From positions 1 through 48,643 of the forward strand of contig DAHUXD010000057.1 in NCBI GenBank assembly GCA_027307335.1: 48,643 nucleotides of DNA, read 5' to 3'. A model generated the notes under the pieces. It saw only the letters and a list, made by a program, of their open reading frames with translations, was not told the DNA's origin and ran no database searches. The position numbers and the translations under genes were made by a program. The stretch's first letter is position 1; the number at the start of each line of letters is the position of its first letter. This document shows positions 9,160 to 17,507 of the stretch, piece by piece. Source of the stretch: Acidobacteriota bacterium. GTDB lineage: Bacteria; Acidobacteriota; Thermoanaerobaculia; UBA5066; Gp7-AA6.

Positions 9160-9232
9160 CGGCACTGGTCCTTTCTGGACAGCCGTCCGCGCAAGATTGA
9201 TTTGTATTGGTGTCGGGCATTCTAGGGGCGGG

Positions 9233-9253
9233 CATCACAGCCATGCTGTGATG
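9233..9253. promoter_or_regulatory. 21-bp palindrome in the divergent region of two SLH-protein genes
   Basis: CATCACAGC and GCTGTGATG are perfect 9-base inverted arms around a CAT centre. The site lies in the 275-base gap between the DUF1800 gene (minus) and the SLH gene (plus), about 10 bases upstream of a possible minus-strand -10 (TAGAAT, 9219-9224). A dimeric regulator controlling both genes is the natural reading; as RNA it would also fold. The regulator is unidentified. The rest of the gap holds no gene I can support. Confidence 0.5.
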
Positions 9254-9257
9254 GGAG

Positions 9258-9288
9258 TCACTTTCTGCCGATGATTCCTTCAAAGTGA
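9258..9288. repeat. Second inverted repeat in the same divergent region
   Basis: TCACTTT (9258-9264) and AAAGTGA (9282-9288) are perfect 7-base inverted arms 17 bases apart, right beside the 21-bp palindrome. They share the TCAC/GTGA edge with it. A second regulator half-site pair is possible; chance is also possible for arms this short. Confidence 0.3.
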
Positions 9289-9434
9289 AGCCGAGGTTAC
9301 GGCGGCCGGGGCCGCGCCGCGACTGTTCGCGCGTGCCGAAGAAGGACAGGTGCCCGACGCGTCCCGGGCTCGTCCTTCTGGTCAGGTGCTCCGCGGGCGT
9401 GCGCCGCCTCATAATGCTTTCGGACGATCCACCG

Positions 9435-11378
9435 ATGAATCCGTTGACGCGGGGCGCGACATTTTTCGCGCGGACGGGGCTCCTCCTCGCCGCCGCGGGG
9501 GCCGCCGCGGCCCAGACGATGCCGCCGCGTCTCGAGGCGGGACTCCCCGGGCCCTCGCTCGCGAACGCGACGAACTGGTGGGGGACCGACGTGTCGGCCG
9601 CTCCGGTCGACGGCGGGTCGGACGCCTTCATCGCGTACATCAACAACGGCAGCCCGCGGCCCCTCCACCCGGACTTCGGCGGCACGCTTCCGGACGGCGT
9701 CTCGATCTACGGCTTCCCCTACGCGGTGGTCGACGGCGGCCAGCCGAAGAAGACCGTGCAGTTCGCGCAACCCGACGAGAGCGACGGCGTCGACCACTCG
9801 ACGCAGACGTCGTACCCGTTCTACCCGATCCCCGACGCCGCGATCACGCAGCCTCACTGGATCGAGGGCGGCGATCCGGGTTCGATCGACGACACCGGAA
9901 CCGAGGACCGGCACCTGCTGATCGTCGATCGCGACAACCGCCATCTCTACGAGCTCTACAACGTCTGGTGGGACGGATCTCAGTGGACGGCGTACTCCGG
10001 CGCGTTCTGGGACCTGAAGACCGACGACCGCCGCCCCGACGGATGGACGTCGGCCGACGCCGCCGGGCTCGACATTCTTCCCGGCCTCGTTCGCTACGAC
10101 GAGGTGTACGGCCGGGACGAGATCCGCCACGCGTTCCGCTTCACGGTCCGCCACACGAACGGCTACCGGTATCCGGCCTCGCACCTCGCCGGACCGCAGG
10201 TCTCCGGCGCGCCGCCGATGGGCATGCGGATGCGCCTGAAGGCGTCGAAGGACATCTCGGGCTTCGATCCCGCCATTCAGAAGATCTTCCGGGCGATGAA
10301 ACGGTACGGCCTGATCGTCGCCGACAACGGCACCGACATGTACGTCAGCGGCACCTGGGACGACCGCTGGGACAACGACGTCCTCAATCCGGCGTTCGCC
10401 GCCCTGACGGCCTCCGACTTCGAGGTCGTGCAGCTCGGCTGGCAGCCGCCGCTCGCCGCCGCTCTCGCCGTCGACCGGCGCGCGGGCGGATCGTCGAACG
10501 AGAACGGGATCCTCGAGCCGGGCGAGACCGCCGTCGTCGAGCCGTCCTGGGAGAATCCGCCGTCGGGCTCGGCCGCGCTCGCGGGCGCGGCCTCGGCGTT
10601 CGGCGGCCCTTCCGGCGCGGCATACACGATCGCCGACGGCACCGCGGCGTACGGGGCGCCGCCATTCGGCGCGCCGGCGAGCTGCTTCGACGCGACGGGC
10701 GACTGTGATGCGCTCGGCCTTTCGAACCCCTCGCCGCGTCCGGCGCTCCACTGGGACGCCGTCTTCACCGAGACCGTGAACGGAACCGCCGCGAAGACCT
10801 GGACGCTGCACGTCGGGGGCAGCTTCGCCGACGTCCCGGCGAGCGACTCCTTCTACGCGAAGGTCGAGACGCTGTTCCACAACGGCATCACCGCGGGGTG
10901 CAGCGGGTCCAACTACTGTCCCGCGGATTCCGTCACGCGCGCGCAGATGGCCGTCTTCCTCCTGAAGGGCAAGCTCGGATTCGTCTACGGGCCGCCCGCC
11001 GGAAGCGGAACGCGCTTTCTCGACGTGCCGACGGGTTCCTTCGCCCTCGACTGGATCGAGGACCTCGCGGACAGCGGCATCACGGCGGGCTGCGACGCGT
11101 CGCTCTACTGTCCCGACGCCGCCGTCACGCGCGCGCAGATGGCGGTCTTCCTGCTGAAGGCGAAGCACGGCAGCGCGTACGCGCCGCCGCCGGCCGCCGG
11201 CGTCTTCGCCGACGTCCCGGTCGACAGCAACTTCGCGCCATGGATCGAGGAGCTGGCCGCCGAGGGAATCACCGCCGGCTGCGGCGGGGGCAACTACTGT
11301 CCCGACGCACCCAACACCCGCGCGCAGATGGCCGCGTTCATCGACGCGACGTTCGGGCTGAGTCTGTATGGTCCTTGA
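9435..11378 (+). CDS. Secreted protein of unknown N-terminal domain with three C-terminal SLH repeats
   Basis: A 647-residue exported protein. Signal peptide about 1-28 (ATFFARTGLLLAAAGAAAAQ), a large N-terminal region (about 29-370) rich in Trp/Tyr/Asp with blocks such as ATNWWGTDVSAAPVDG, ELYNVWWDGSQW and DMYVSGTWDDRWDND, a linker region, and three SLH repeats in the last 150 residues, each with a GC...YCP pair and TRAQMA. The large domain is not one I can name; its repeated aromatic/acidic blocks suggest a beta-rich fold, possibly carbohydrate-related (inference). Start set at the ATG giving a clean signal peptide; an ATG at 9414 adds seven residues and neither has a strong ribosome site. 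Divergent from the DUF1800 operon. Confidence 0.85.
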   Translation: MNPLTRGATFFARTGLLLAAAGAAAAQTMPPRLEAGLPGPSLANATNWWGTDVSAAPVDGGSDAFIAYINNGSPRPLHPDFGGTLPDGVSIYGFPYAVVDGGQPKKTVQFAQPDESDGVDHSTQTSYPFYPIPDAAITQPHWIEGGDPGSIDDTGTEDRHLLIVDRDNRHLYELYNVWWDGSQWTAYSGAFWDLKTDDRRPDGWTSADAAGLDILPGLVRYDEVYGRDEIRHAFRFTVRHTNGYRYPASHLAGPQVSGAPPMGMRMRLKASKDISGFDPAIQKIFRAMKRYGLIVADNGTDMYVSGTWDDRWDNDVLNPAFAALTASDFEVVQLGWQPPLAAALAVDRRAGGSSNENGILEPGETAVVEPSWENPPSGSAALAGAASAFGGPSGAAYTIADGTAAYGAPPFGAPASCFDATGDCDALGLSNPSPRPALHWDAVFTETVNGTAAKTWTLHVGGSFADVPASDSFYAKVETLFHNGITAGCSGSNYCPADSVTRAQMAVFLLKGKLGFVYGPPAGSGTRFLDVPTGSFALDWIEDLADSGITAGCDASLYCPDAAVTRAQMAVFLLKAKHGSAYAPPPAAGVFADVPVDSNFAPWIEELAAEGITAGCGGGNYCPDAPNTRAQMAAFIDATFGLSLYGP

Positions 11379-11399
11379 GAAGGAGACCGAAGCGATCGC

Positions 11400-12824
11400 C
11401 TAGCCGCGCGCCGGGAGCTTTCCCTTCGCGTAGACGAAGACGCCGATCCCGAGCATCGCCACCGTCAGACCCACGACCTTCACGACCGCCAGAGCCTTGT
11501 GGGGCTCCTCGTCCGGGGGGAGGAGCGAGAGGACGATCGAGACGAGCGTCGTTGCGAGCCCGACGGCGCCGAGAACGGCGACGCCGAGCGCGCCCCCGGG
11601 AATCCAGAATCCCGGCACCTTCGCTTCCGCGCGGAGCTTGATCGCGGCCGCGAAGAGGTAGAGGAACGGGATGAAGTACCAGATGATCGTCATGCTGACG
11701 AGCGCGTCGTAGGCGCCGCGCACGGACGTGCCGGCCTGGCCGAGAAAGACGAAGACGGCCGTGATCAGAGCCTGCGAGACGAGCGCGACCCAGGGCGTCC
11801 CCCACCGCGGGTGGATGCGGGCGAACCCCTCCGGCAGGTAGCGGTCGAGTCCCGCGACGAAGGGGATCCGCGCCACCGACGCGAGCCACGCGCCGACGCT
11901 CCCGAGCGCCGTCACCGTGACGAGGACGGCCGCCACGGGCGAGAGGCCGGAGACGCCGATGCGCGCCTCCGCGCGCGCGATCGCCTGCACGATTCCCTGG
12001 AGGCTCGTGACCTCGGCGGCCGGAAGCGCGATCAGCACGCTCACCGTCCCGGCCAGGTAGATCGCCACGATGATCGGGATCGAGACGAGGATCGCGCGCG
12101 GGACCGTGCGGCGCGCGTCGCGGATCTCGTCGCCGAGGAACGAGGCCGATTCGAGTCCGGTGAGCGCGAACGCGATCGTGGACCAGAAGACGACGTCCTT
12201 GAAGTGCGTGCCGGGCACGAGCGCGCGCGCGGTGAACGCGGTGGCGGATCCGAGCCGCGAGAGCGCGGCGACGCCAATGCCGATCAGGAGCGCCGTCGCG
12301 AGCCATCGGGCGATCGCGCCGACGTTCGACAGCCACTTGCCGATCTCGATGCCGACGACGTTGACGACGGTCGCGACGGCGAGCCCCGCCAGCGACGCGG
12401 CGATGAAGTAGGGCGCGCTCGTCGAGAGGGCGGTCCAGCGCGGGCCGCCGGCGTAGAGCGCGTTGCCGGCGGCGAAGTAGAGGACGGCGGGGAAGTAGGG
12501 CAGGTTCGACATCCAGTAGGACCACCCCGTGACGAAGCCCGCGAAGTCGCCGAAGGCGAGCTTCGTCCAGACATAGACGCCGCCCTCCTCGGGATGGCGG
12601 GAGGACAGCGCGATCACGCAGACGCCGAGCGGGGCCGCCATCGCGAAGAACCCGATCGCCCAGACCGTCAGCGCGGAGGCGCCCCCCGCCGCGGCGGTCG
12701 CGACCCACTGCAGGTTCGTGCCGGCGGTGATGAGGAACAGGAGAACGTCGCGGAACCCGAGGTTCCGGTGGAGACCCGCCGCACGCGCGGCGAGGGGTAC
12801 GTCGGAGTTTTCGAGCTCGGCGAT
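11400..12824 (-). CDS. APC-superfamily amino-acid/amine permease; no canonical start codon
   Basis: A 12-helix-type importer of amino acids or related amines (APC/AGT-like), about 474 residues. Helix 1-2 region FRDVLLFLITAGTNLQWVA and WAIGFFAMAAPLGVCVIAL and the loop HPEEGGVYVW are typical of the superfamily. The first ATG (12641) falls inside helix 2 and would delete helix 1. Between it and the upstream Rieske stop (12846-12848, same frame) no ATG, GTG or TTG occurs. The sequence around 12824 reads ATC GCC GAG CTC GAA, exactly where homologues would be expected to begin Met-Ala-Glu-Leu, so I place the start at this ATC. It ends 21 bases from the convergent SLH gene. Position next to Rieske genes suggests import of the methylated amine they oxidise. 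Confidence 0.82.
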   Translation of the reverse strand: MAELENSDVPLAARAAGLHRNLGFRDVLLFLITAGTNLQWVATAAAGGASALTVWAIGFFAMAAPLGVCVIALSSRHPEEGGVYVWTKLAFGDFAGFVTGWSYWMSNLPYFPAVLYFAAGNALYAGGPRWTALSTSAPYFIAASLAGLAVATVVNVVGIEIGKWLSNVGAIARWLATALLIGIGVAALSRLGSATAFTARALVPGTHFKDVVFWSTIAFALTGLESASFLGDEIRDARRTVPRAILVSIPIIVAIYLAGTVSVLIALPAAEVTSLQGIVQAIARAEARIGVSGLSPVAAVLVTVTALGSVGAWLASVARIPFVAGLDRYLPEGFARIHPRWGTPWVALVSQALITAVFVFLGQAGTSVRGAYDALVSMTIIWYFIPFLYLFAAAIKLRAEAKVPGFWIPGGALGVAVLGAVGLATTLVSIVLSLLPPDEEPHKALAVVKVVGLTVAMLGIGVFVYAKGKLPARG

Positions 12825-12845
12825 GCCGCCGAGCGTAGCAGAGGC

Positions 12846-13916
12846 CTACGCCCTCAGCGCCGCGGCGAGGAGACCGTGGAAGTGGTGGACGCCGTTCTCG
12901 CGGCGCACGGAGTAGCGCCCGCGGTCGTACGTGCGGGATCCGAGCCCCTTCTGCACGGCCTCGCAGACGGCGACGTCCTCCCGCTGCACCTCTTCGGCGA
13001 GCGCGAAGGAGCGCGCGAACTCCTCGGAGGCGCCGGGACGGTCCGGCTCGAGGAGGTACCACTCGAAGCGCGTCCGCGTCCTCTCGGGGGAGAGCGGCAG
13101 GACGAGGTTCGTCTGGAGGTTGTCCGGGTAGAGGTTGAGCATCAGGTTCGGGAACACCCAGTAGTAGAAGGCCTCGGCGCCGCCCCCGGCCGCTCCGTCA
13201 CCGGTGCGGAGGGGGGCGTGCTGCTTCGAGTGGCTGCCGGCGGTCTCGACCGCGTACGCGCCGTAGTCGAGCCGGCGGAAGAGCCCGGGGTGCACGATCG
13301 GGATGTGGTACCCCTCGACGTAGTTGTCGACGTACACCTTCCAGTTGCACGCGATCTCGTCGTCCACCGTCCGGACGCGGCGCATGCGCTCGAGCGGCAG
13401 GTGCGCCGTCTCGTCGATGATCGCGCCGAGCGCCGCCGGGAGGGAGGGCGCGGCCGGGTCGAGACAGACGAAGAGGAAGGGGCCGAAGCTCTCGACGCGC
13501 ATCGAGGGAAGGCTTTCCGCCGCCGGATCGAATCGGCGGACGCCCTCCCAGTCGGGCATCGACTGCAGGCGGCCGTCGAGCCCGTAGATCCAGCCGTGAT
13601 ACCCGCAGCGGAACGCGCGGCGGCGGCCCGCGCCCTGGGCGACGGGACCCGCCCGGTGGCGGCAGACGTTCGAGAACGCGCGGATCGTCCCGTCCTCGAC
13701 GCGGACGACGACGAGCGGCTCGCCCGCGACCTCCGTCGTGAAGTAATCGCCGTCGCGCGCCACCTGCTCCGCGCGGCCGACGAGCTGCCACGTCCGCGCG
13801 AACACGCGGTCGCGCTCGAGGGCGAAGAGGCCCGGATCGCGATACCAGGAGGCGGGCAGCGTGGACGCCTCGGCGACGTCCGGCTCGAACCGGAACGCCT
13901 CCGGGTCGGGGGTCAC
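12846..13916 (-). CDS. Rieske non-haem iron oxygenase, alpha subunit (choline/betaine monooxygenase-like)
   Basis: A 356-residue oxygenase. The Rieske [2Fe-2S] motif is complete (Cys85-x-His87 ... Cys104-x2-His107, in CRHRAG and CGYHGW), and the mononuclear iron site shows DNYVEGYHIPIVHP (His204, His209). Such enzymes hydroxylate or demethylate small amines or aromatics with O2 and need an external reductase; none is encoded nearby. Starts at a GTG overlapping the tetR stop (GTGA). No ordinary start codon follows for the downstream permease. The neighbours (betaine-homocysteine methyltransferase, amine-oxidising flavoproteins) point to quaternary-amine substrates rather than aromatics (inference). 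Confidence 0.9.
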   Translation of the reverse strand: MTPDPEAFRFEPDVAEASTLPASWYRDPGLFALERDRVFARTWQLVGRAEQVARDGDYFTTEVAGEPLVVVRVEDGTIRAFSNVCRHRAGPVAQGAGRRRAFRCGYHGWIYGLDGRLQSMPDWEGVRRFDPAAESLPSMRVESFGPFLFVCLDPAAPSLPAALGAIIDETAHLPLERMRRVRTVDDEIACNWKVYVDNYVEGYHIPIVHPGLFRRLDYGAYAVETAGSHSKQHAPLRTGDGAAGGGAEAFYYWVFPNLMLNLYPDNLQTNLVLPLSPERTRTRFEWYLLEPDRPGASEEFARSFALAEEVQREDVAVCEAVQKGLGSRTYDRGRYSVRRENGVHHFHGLLAAALRA

Positions 13917-14623
13917 ACGCGGCGTTCCCTGCCGGCCGCCCGGGGACGGGACGGCGCCCGCGCCGCGATCGCGCCGGCGAGCAGGTCGAGGAACTGCTCG
14001 ATGCGAGCCGCGGTCTTCTCCGCGCGGTTCCCCTGGCGGGAGAAGAGGCCGGGATCGAGCTCCTCGGTCAGCAGCGCGTCCTGGAAGCGCTCGACCGTCC
14101 ACTCGAGGATCGAGACGATCATCGCCTGGTCGACGTCCGGCCGGACCTCGCCGCGCTCGACGCCGAGGCGCACGAAGGCCGCGGTGCCGTACGGATCGTT
14201 GTCGCGGAGAAAGCGGTTGATCTCCTGCCGCAGCTTCAGGTCCGTGCCGTAGTTGCCGAGGAGCGCGATCCGGTAGGGGATCCAGTCCTCCCGCACGAGA
14301 CGGTCGGTCCGCTCGAGCCAGTAGCGCAGGGTCGCGAAGAAGCCGCGGGCGACGACCTCCGCGGGCGCGTCGAGCCAGGCCGGAAACGAGCGCACCGCCT
14401 TCTGGTACCCGGCCAGGAAGAGGCCCTCCTTCGTGCCGAAGTGCTGGAAGACCGAGCCCTTCGCGATCGAGAGCTCGCGGGCGACGTCCTCGATGCGCGT
14501 GTCGTGGTAGCCGCGCTCGGCGAAGCGACGCATGGCGGTCTCGAGGATGAGCGCGCGTTTCGCCTCGGTGCGGGACGGCGCGCCGGCGGCGCGGGGCAGG
14601 GCGGGAGAGGTGCTGGTTTTCAT
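13913..14623 (-). CDS. TetR/AcrR-family transcriptional regulator
   Basis: A 236-residue repressor-type regulator. The helix-turn-helix domain is at about residues 22-70 (ILETAMRRFAERGYHDTRIE, then SIAKGSVFQHFGTKEGLF), followed by a helical ligand-binding domain and an Arg-rich tail. It is first in the minus-strand tetR-Rieske-permease unit and divergent from the oxidoreductase genes at 14698, so it probably controls both arms. An imperfect palindrome overlaps its own start (14623-14635), and the absence of a ribosome site, with a -10-like TACGCT just upstream, suggests an autoregulated, nearly leaderless transcript. The ligand is probably the island's substrate; unproven. Confidence 0.93.
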   Translation of the reverse strand: MKTSTSPALPRAAGAPSRTEAKRALILETAMRRFAERGYHDTRIEDVARELSIAKGSVFQHFGTKEGLFLAGYQKAVRSFPAWLDAPAEVVARGFFATLRYWLERTDRLVREDWIPYRIALLGNYGTDLKLRQEINRFLRDNDPYGTAAFVRLGVERGEVRPDVDQAMIVSILEWTVERFQDALLTEELDPGLFSRQGNRAEKTAARIEQFLDLLAGAIAARAPSRPRAAGRERRV

Positions 14624-14635
14624 GACTGCCGGTCA
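14623..14635. promoter_or_regulatory. Candidate TetR operator
   Basis: TGACTGCCGGTCA has perfect TGAC/GTCA outer arms (10 of 13 positions match its reverse complement), a shape common among TetR-family operators. It abuts the tetR start codon and touches the candidate -10 element, where binding would block transcription. Confidence 0.5.
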
Positions 14636-14663
14636 GCGTACAGGAGGCGCAGCCCGGAATCAA
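14635..14663 (-). promoter_or_regulatory. Candidate promoter for the tetR-Rieske-permease unit
   Basis: On the minus strand TTGATT (14658-14663) and TACGCT (14635-14640) are separated by exactly 17 bases. Predicted initiation falls within a few bases of the tetR ATG, so the message would have almost no leader. The -10 matches the sigma-70 consensus weakly. Confidence 0.35.
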
Positions 14664-14697
14664 CGTGTGCTAGCTTAATTTTCACGGGCATGCCGCG

Positions 14698-16314
14698 ATG
14701 ACTCGCGATCAGAAGCGCCGGTCCTACGACGCGATCGTCGTGGGCGCCGGGCACAACGGCCTGACGGCGGCCGCGTACCTCGCACGGGCGGGGCTCACGA
14801 CGCTCGTGCTCGAGCGCCGCGCGATCGTCGGCGGGGCGTGCGTCACCGAGGAGATCGCGCCGGGCTGCCGCGCCTCGACGACCTCGTACATCGCGAGCAT
14901 GCTCCGGCCCGAGGTCATCCGCGATCTCGGCCTCGCGCGGCACGGACTCAGGATGGTGCCGTGCGATCCGGCGCTGCTCGTGCCTTTCTCCGACGGCGCC
15001 GCGGTCGCGTGGTGGTCCGATCGCGAGCGGACCGTCCGCGAGCTCGCAAGGCTCTCTCCGGCCGACGCCCGCACGTTCGTGCGCGTCGACGAGGAGCTGA
15101 AGAAGCTCGCGCGCTACCTTCAGCCGTTCTTCCTCGAGCCGCCGCCGGACGTCGGCGCACGGGGGCTCGCCGGGCTCGTCGAGGCCCTCCGCGTCGGGCG
15201 CCGCTTCCGCGGCATCACCGGCGCCGAGATCGGCCGCATGGTCGCGTTCTTAACCGGGAGCCTCGGCGACTTCCTCGACCGCAACTACGAGTCCGAGAAG
15301 GTCAAGACGCTCCTCCTCGCCAACAACGTCTACGGCAAGCACGGCGGCCCGTACGCGCCGGGCACCGCGCTCGGGCTGCTCTTCCACCTCCTCTCGGGAG
15401 GGGAGCACGGGCTCCAGGGCTTCTACGGCCACGTCCTCGGCGGGATGGGCGCGATCACGCAGGCGATGGCCGCCGCGGCGGGAGGGTTCGGCGCGGAGAT
15501 CATCACCGGTGCGTCGGTCGCGCGCATCGCGGTCGCGAACGGGCGCGCGCGCGGCGTCGTGCTCGAGGACGGGACCGAGATCGGCGCCCGCGTGGTCGTG
15601 TCGAACGCCGATCCGAAGCGCACGTTCCTCGGCCTGCTCGAGCCGTCGGCGCTCCCCGCGGACTTCCGAGCGGCCGTCGCCGGCATCAAGATGGACGGTC
15701 CCTGCGCGAAGGTGAATTTCGTGCTCGCCGAGGAGCCCCGCGTCACCGCGATGCCCGCGGGCTTCACGACGCCTCAGCGCGCGCTCTTCACGCTCGTGCC
15801 CTCGCTCGACTTCGCCGAGCGCTGCTACAACCTCGCGCGCGAGGGGGAGCTCCCCGAGGAGCTCTGGGTCGACTGCGTCGTCGCGTCGAACGTGGATCCT
15901 TCGCTCGCGCCCCCGGACCGCCACGTCATGACCTGCTTCGTGCAGTACGTCCCGTACCGCCTCCGCGAGGGCACCTGGGACGAGAAGCGGGAGCTCCTCG
16001 GCGACCGCGTCGTGAAGAAGATCGGCGAGTACGCGCCGAACGTCCCGGGCGCCGTCGTCGCGCGGCAGGTGCTGACGCCGCTGGATCTCGAACGCACGTA
16101 CGGGCTGACCGAGGGCAACATCTTCCACGGCGACCTCTCGCTCGAGCAGCTCTTCTTCCTGCGGCCCGTCGGCGGCTGGGCGCGTTACCGGACGCCGGTC
16201 GAGGGCCTCTACCTCTGCGGCGCGGGCGCCCATCCCGGCGGCGGCGTGACCGGCGCGCCCGGCCACAACGCGTCGCGGCAGGTGCTCCGCGACTGGAAGC
16301 GGCGGGCCGCGTGA
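14698..16314 (+). CDS. Phytoene-dehydrogenase-like / PYROXD2-like FAD oxidoreductase
   Basis: A 538-residue flavoprotein of the CrtI/PYROXD2 (COG1233) type. The N-terminal dinucleotide fold is clear: YDAIVVGAGHNGLTAAAYLA (GAGHNG at 16-21), an acidic end to the second strand (VLERR), and GGAC. The C-terminal flavin-binding GLYLCGAGAHPGGGVTGAPG is typical of the family. Despite the name, many members are not carotenoid enzymes. No other carotenoid gene is here, so a role in oxidising a demethylation intermediate or an amine is more likely. First gene of the plus-strand arm, overlapping the next gene by four bases (GTGA), so co-translated with the DAO-type oxidase. Confidence 0.9.
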   Translation: MTRDQKRRSYDAIVVGAGHNGLTAAAYLARAGLTTLVLERRAIVGGACVTEEIAPGCRASTTSYIASMLRPEVIRDLGLARHGLRMVPCDPALLVPFSDGAAVAWWSDRERTVRELARLSPADARTFVRVDEELKKLARYLQPFFLEPPPDVGARGLAGLVEALRVGRRFRGITGAEIGRMVAFLTGSLGDFLDRNYESEKVKTLLLANNVYGKHGGPYAPGTALGLLFHLLSGGEHGLQGFYGHVLGGMGAITQAMAAAAGGFGAEIITGASVARIAVANGRARGVVLEDGTEIGARVVVSNADPKRTFLGLLEPSALPADFRAAVAGIKMDGPCAKVNFVLAEEPRVTAMPAGFTTPQRALFTLVPSLDFAERCYNLAREGELPEELWVDCVVASNVDPSLAPPDRHVMTCFVQYVPYRLREGTWDEKRELLGDRVVKKIGEYAPNVPGAVVARQVLTPLDLERTYGLTEGNIFHGDLSLEQLFFLRPVGGWARYRTPVEGLYLCGAGAHPGGGVTGAPGHNASRQVLRDWKRRAA

Positions 16315-17507
16315 GTCGCGAGCTGCCGAAGGCGGCCGACGTCGTGATCCTCGGCGCGGGCGTGATGGGAGCGTCGATCGCGTTCCACCTCGCGCGCCGA
16401 GGGGCCGGGCGCGTGCTCGTCCTCGACAAGGCCGACGTGGCGTCGGGCGGCAGCGGGCGCTCGTCGGCGCTCGTCCGCATGCACTACAGCTTCCCGCCCG
16501 AGGTGGACCTCGCGGTGAAGAGCCTCGAGATCTTCCGTTCGTGGAAGGACTACGTCGGACGCGACGGGCACTTCCGCGAGACCGGCTTCGTGCGGATCGT
16601 GCCCGAGAAGGAGATCCCCCGACTCGAGAAGAACGTCGCGATGCAGCGCTCCCGCGGCGTCGACGCGCGCGTGGTGTCGCGGCAGGAGCTGCGCGAGATC
16701 GCGCCGGCGTGGAACGTGGACGACGTGCCGAAGGCGGCGTGGGAGCCGGGCTCCGGCCACGGGGACGGCGCCGGCGTCGCGGCCGATTTCCTCGAGCGCG
16801 CGCGGGAGATGGGCGTCGAGTACCGATCGCAGACGCGCGTGGCCGCGTTCGCCGTCGAGGGCGGGCGCCTTCGCGGCGTCCGCACGGACCGCGGCGAGGT
16901 CGCGGCGCCGCGCGTGGTCGCGGCCGCGGGGCCCTGGAGCCGGCCGCTTTTCGCCGCGGTCGGCTTCGACCTGCCGGTCGAGGGCGAGTACCACGAGGTC
17001 GCGATCCTGAAGGACCCGCCGGGACTGCCGCGCGTGGGGCCGGCGTGCATCGACGGCGTCACGACCACCTACTTCCGGCCCGAGGTCGGCGGGCTGACGC
17101 TCGTCGGCGACTTCTGGGGGAAGCGGGGCGCCGATCCGGACGCGTTCCCGCAGTCGCCGTCGCCGGACACGCTCGCGGAGCTCGTCGGCCGGGCGGTCGG
17201 GCGCGTGCCCGCGCTCGAGGACGCGGCGATCTGGCGCGGCGTGACCGGCGTCTACGACGTCAGCCCGGACTTTCGCCCGCTGATCGGCCCGGTCCCCGGC
17301 GTCGAGGGGCTGTTCACGGTCTGCGGCTTCTCGGGAATGGGCTTCAAGATCTCGCCCGCCGTCGGGCTGTGCGTCGCCGAGCGGCTCCTCGACGGGAGGG
17401 CATCGAGCGTCGACATCTCCGCGTTCGATCCGGAGCGGTTCGCGCGCGGCGCCCCGATTCATGCGGAGTGGGAATACGGCGACGAAGAACCCGCGGCGTA
17501 CACATAG
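16311..17507 (+). CDS. DAO-family FAD oxidoreductase (sarcosine/dimethylglycine oxidase-like)
   Basis: A 398-residue flavoenzyme of the D-amino-acid-oxidase family (COG0665, sarcosine oxidase beta-like). GAGVMG (residues 15-20) lies in VVILGAGVMGASIAFHLARR, and GGSGRSSALVRMHYS follows, a flavin-contacting loop seen in sarcosine oxidase beta/GlpD-like proteins. The C terminus has PLIGPVPGVEGLFTVCGFSG, the usual second FAD block. It would oxidatively remove N-methyl groups or deaminate a secondary amine. Starts at a GTG overlapping the preceding stop. The stop codon shares its last base with a large inverted repeat. The neighbouring BHMT-like gene fits a betaine to dimethylglycine to sarcosine route. 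Confidence 0.9.
   Translation: MSRELPKAADVVILGAGVMGASIAFHLARRGAGRVLVLDKADVASGGSGRSSALVRMHYSFPPEVDLAVKSLEIFRSWKDYVGRDGHFRETGFVRIVPEKEIPRLEKNVAMQRSRGVDARVVSRQELREIAPAWNVDDVPKAAWEPGSGHGDGAGVAADFLERAREMGVEYRSQTRVAAFAVEGGRLRGVRTDRGEVAAPRVVAAAGPWSRPLFAAVGFDLPVEGEYHEVAILKDPPGLPRVGPACIDGVTTTYFRPEVGGLTLVGDFWGKRGADPDAFPQSPSPDTLAELVGRAVGRVPALEDAAIWRGVTGVYDVSPDFRPLIGPVPGVEGLFTVCGFSGMGFKISPAVGLCVAERLLDGRASSVDISAFDPERFARGAPIHAEWEYGDEEPAAYT

Noticed and set aside
9435-11378. Long minus-strand open frame opposite the SLH gene
   Set aside because: Arg/Val/Glu-rich antisense translation with no start context; the plus strand has a signal peptide and SLH repeats.
12846-13916. Treating the TetR and first Rieske as one 605-residue fusion protein
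   Set aside because: The open frame upstream of the GTG is Arg/Pro-rich antisense-like sequence; TetR is in a different frame and ends with a TGA overlapping the Rieske GTG.
14690-14701. An ATG at 14690 as the start of the CrtI/PYROXD2-like gene
   Set aside because: It reads into a TGA after two codons (ATG CCG CGA TGA) in another frame.
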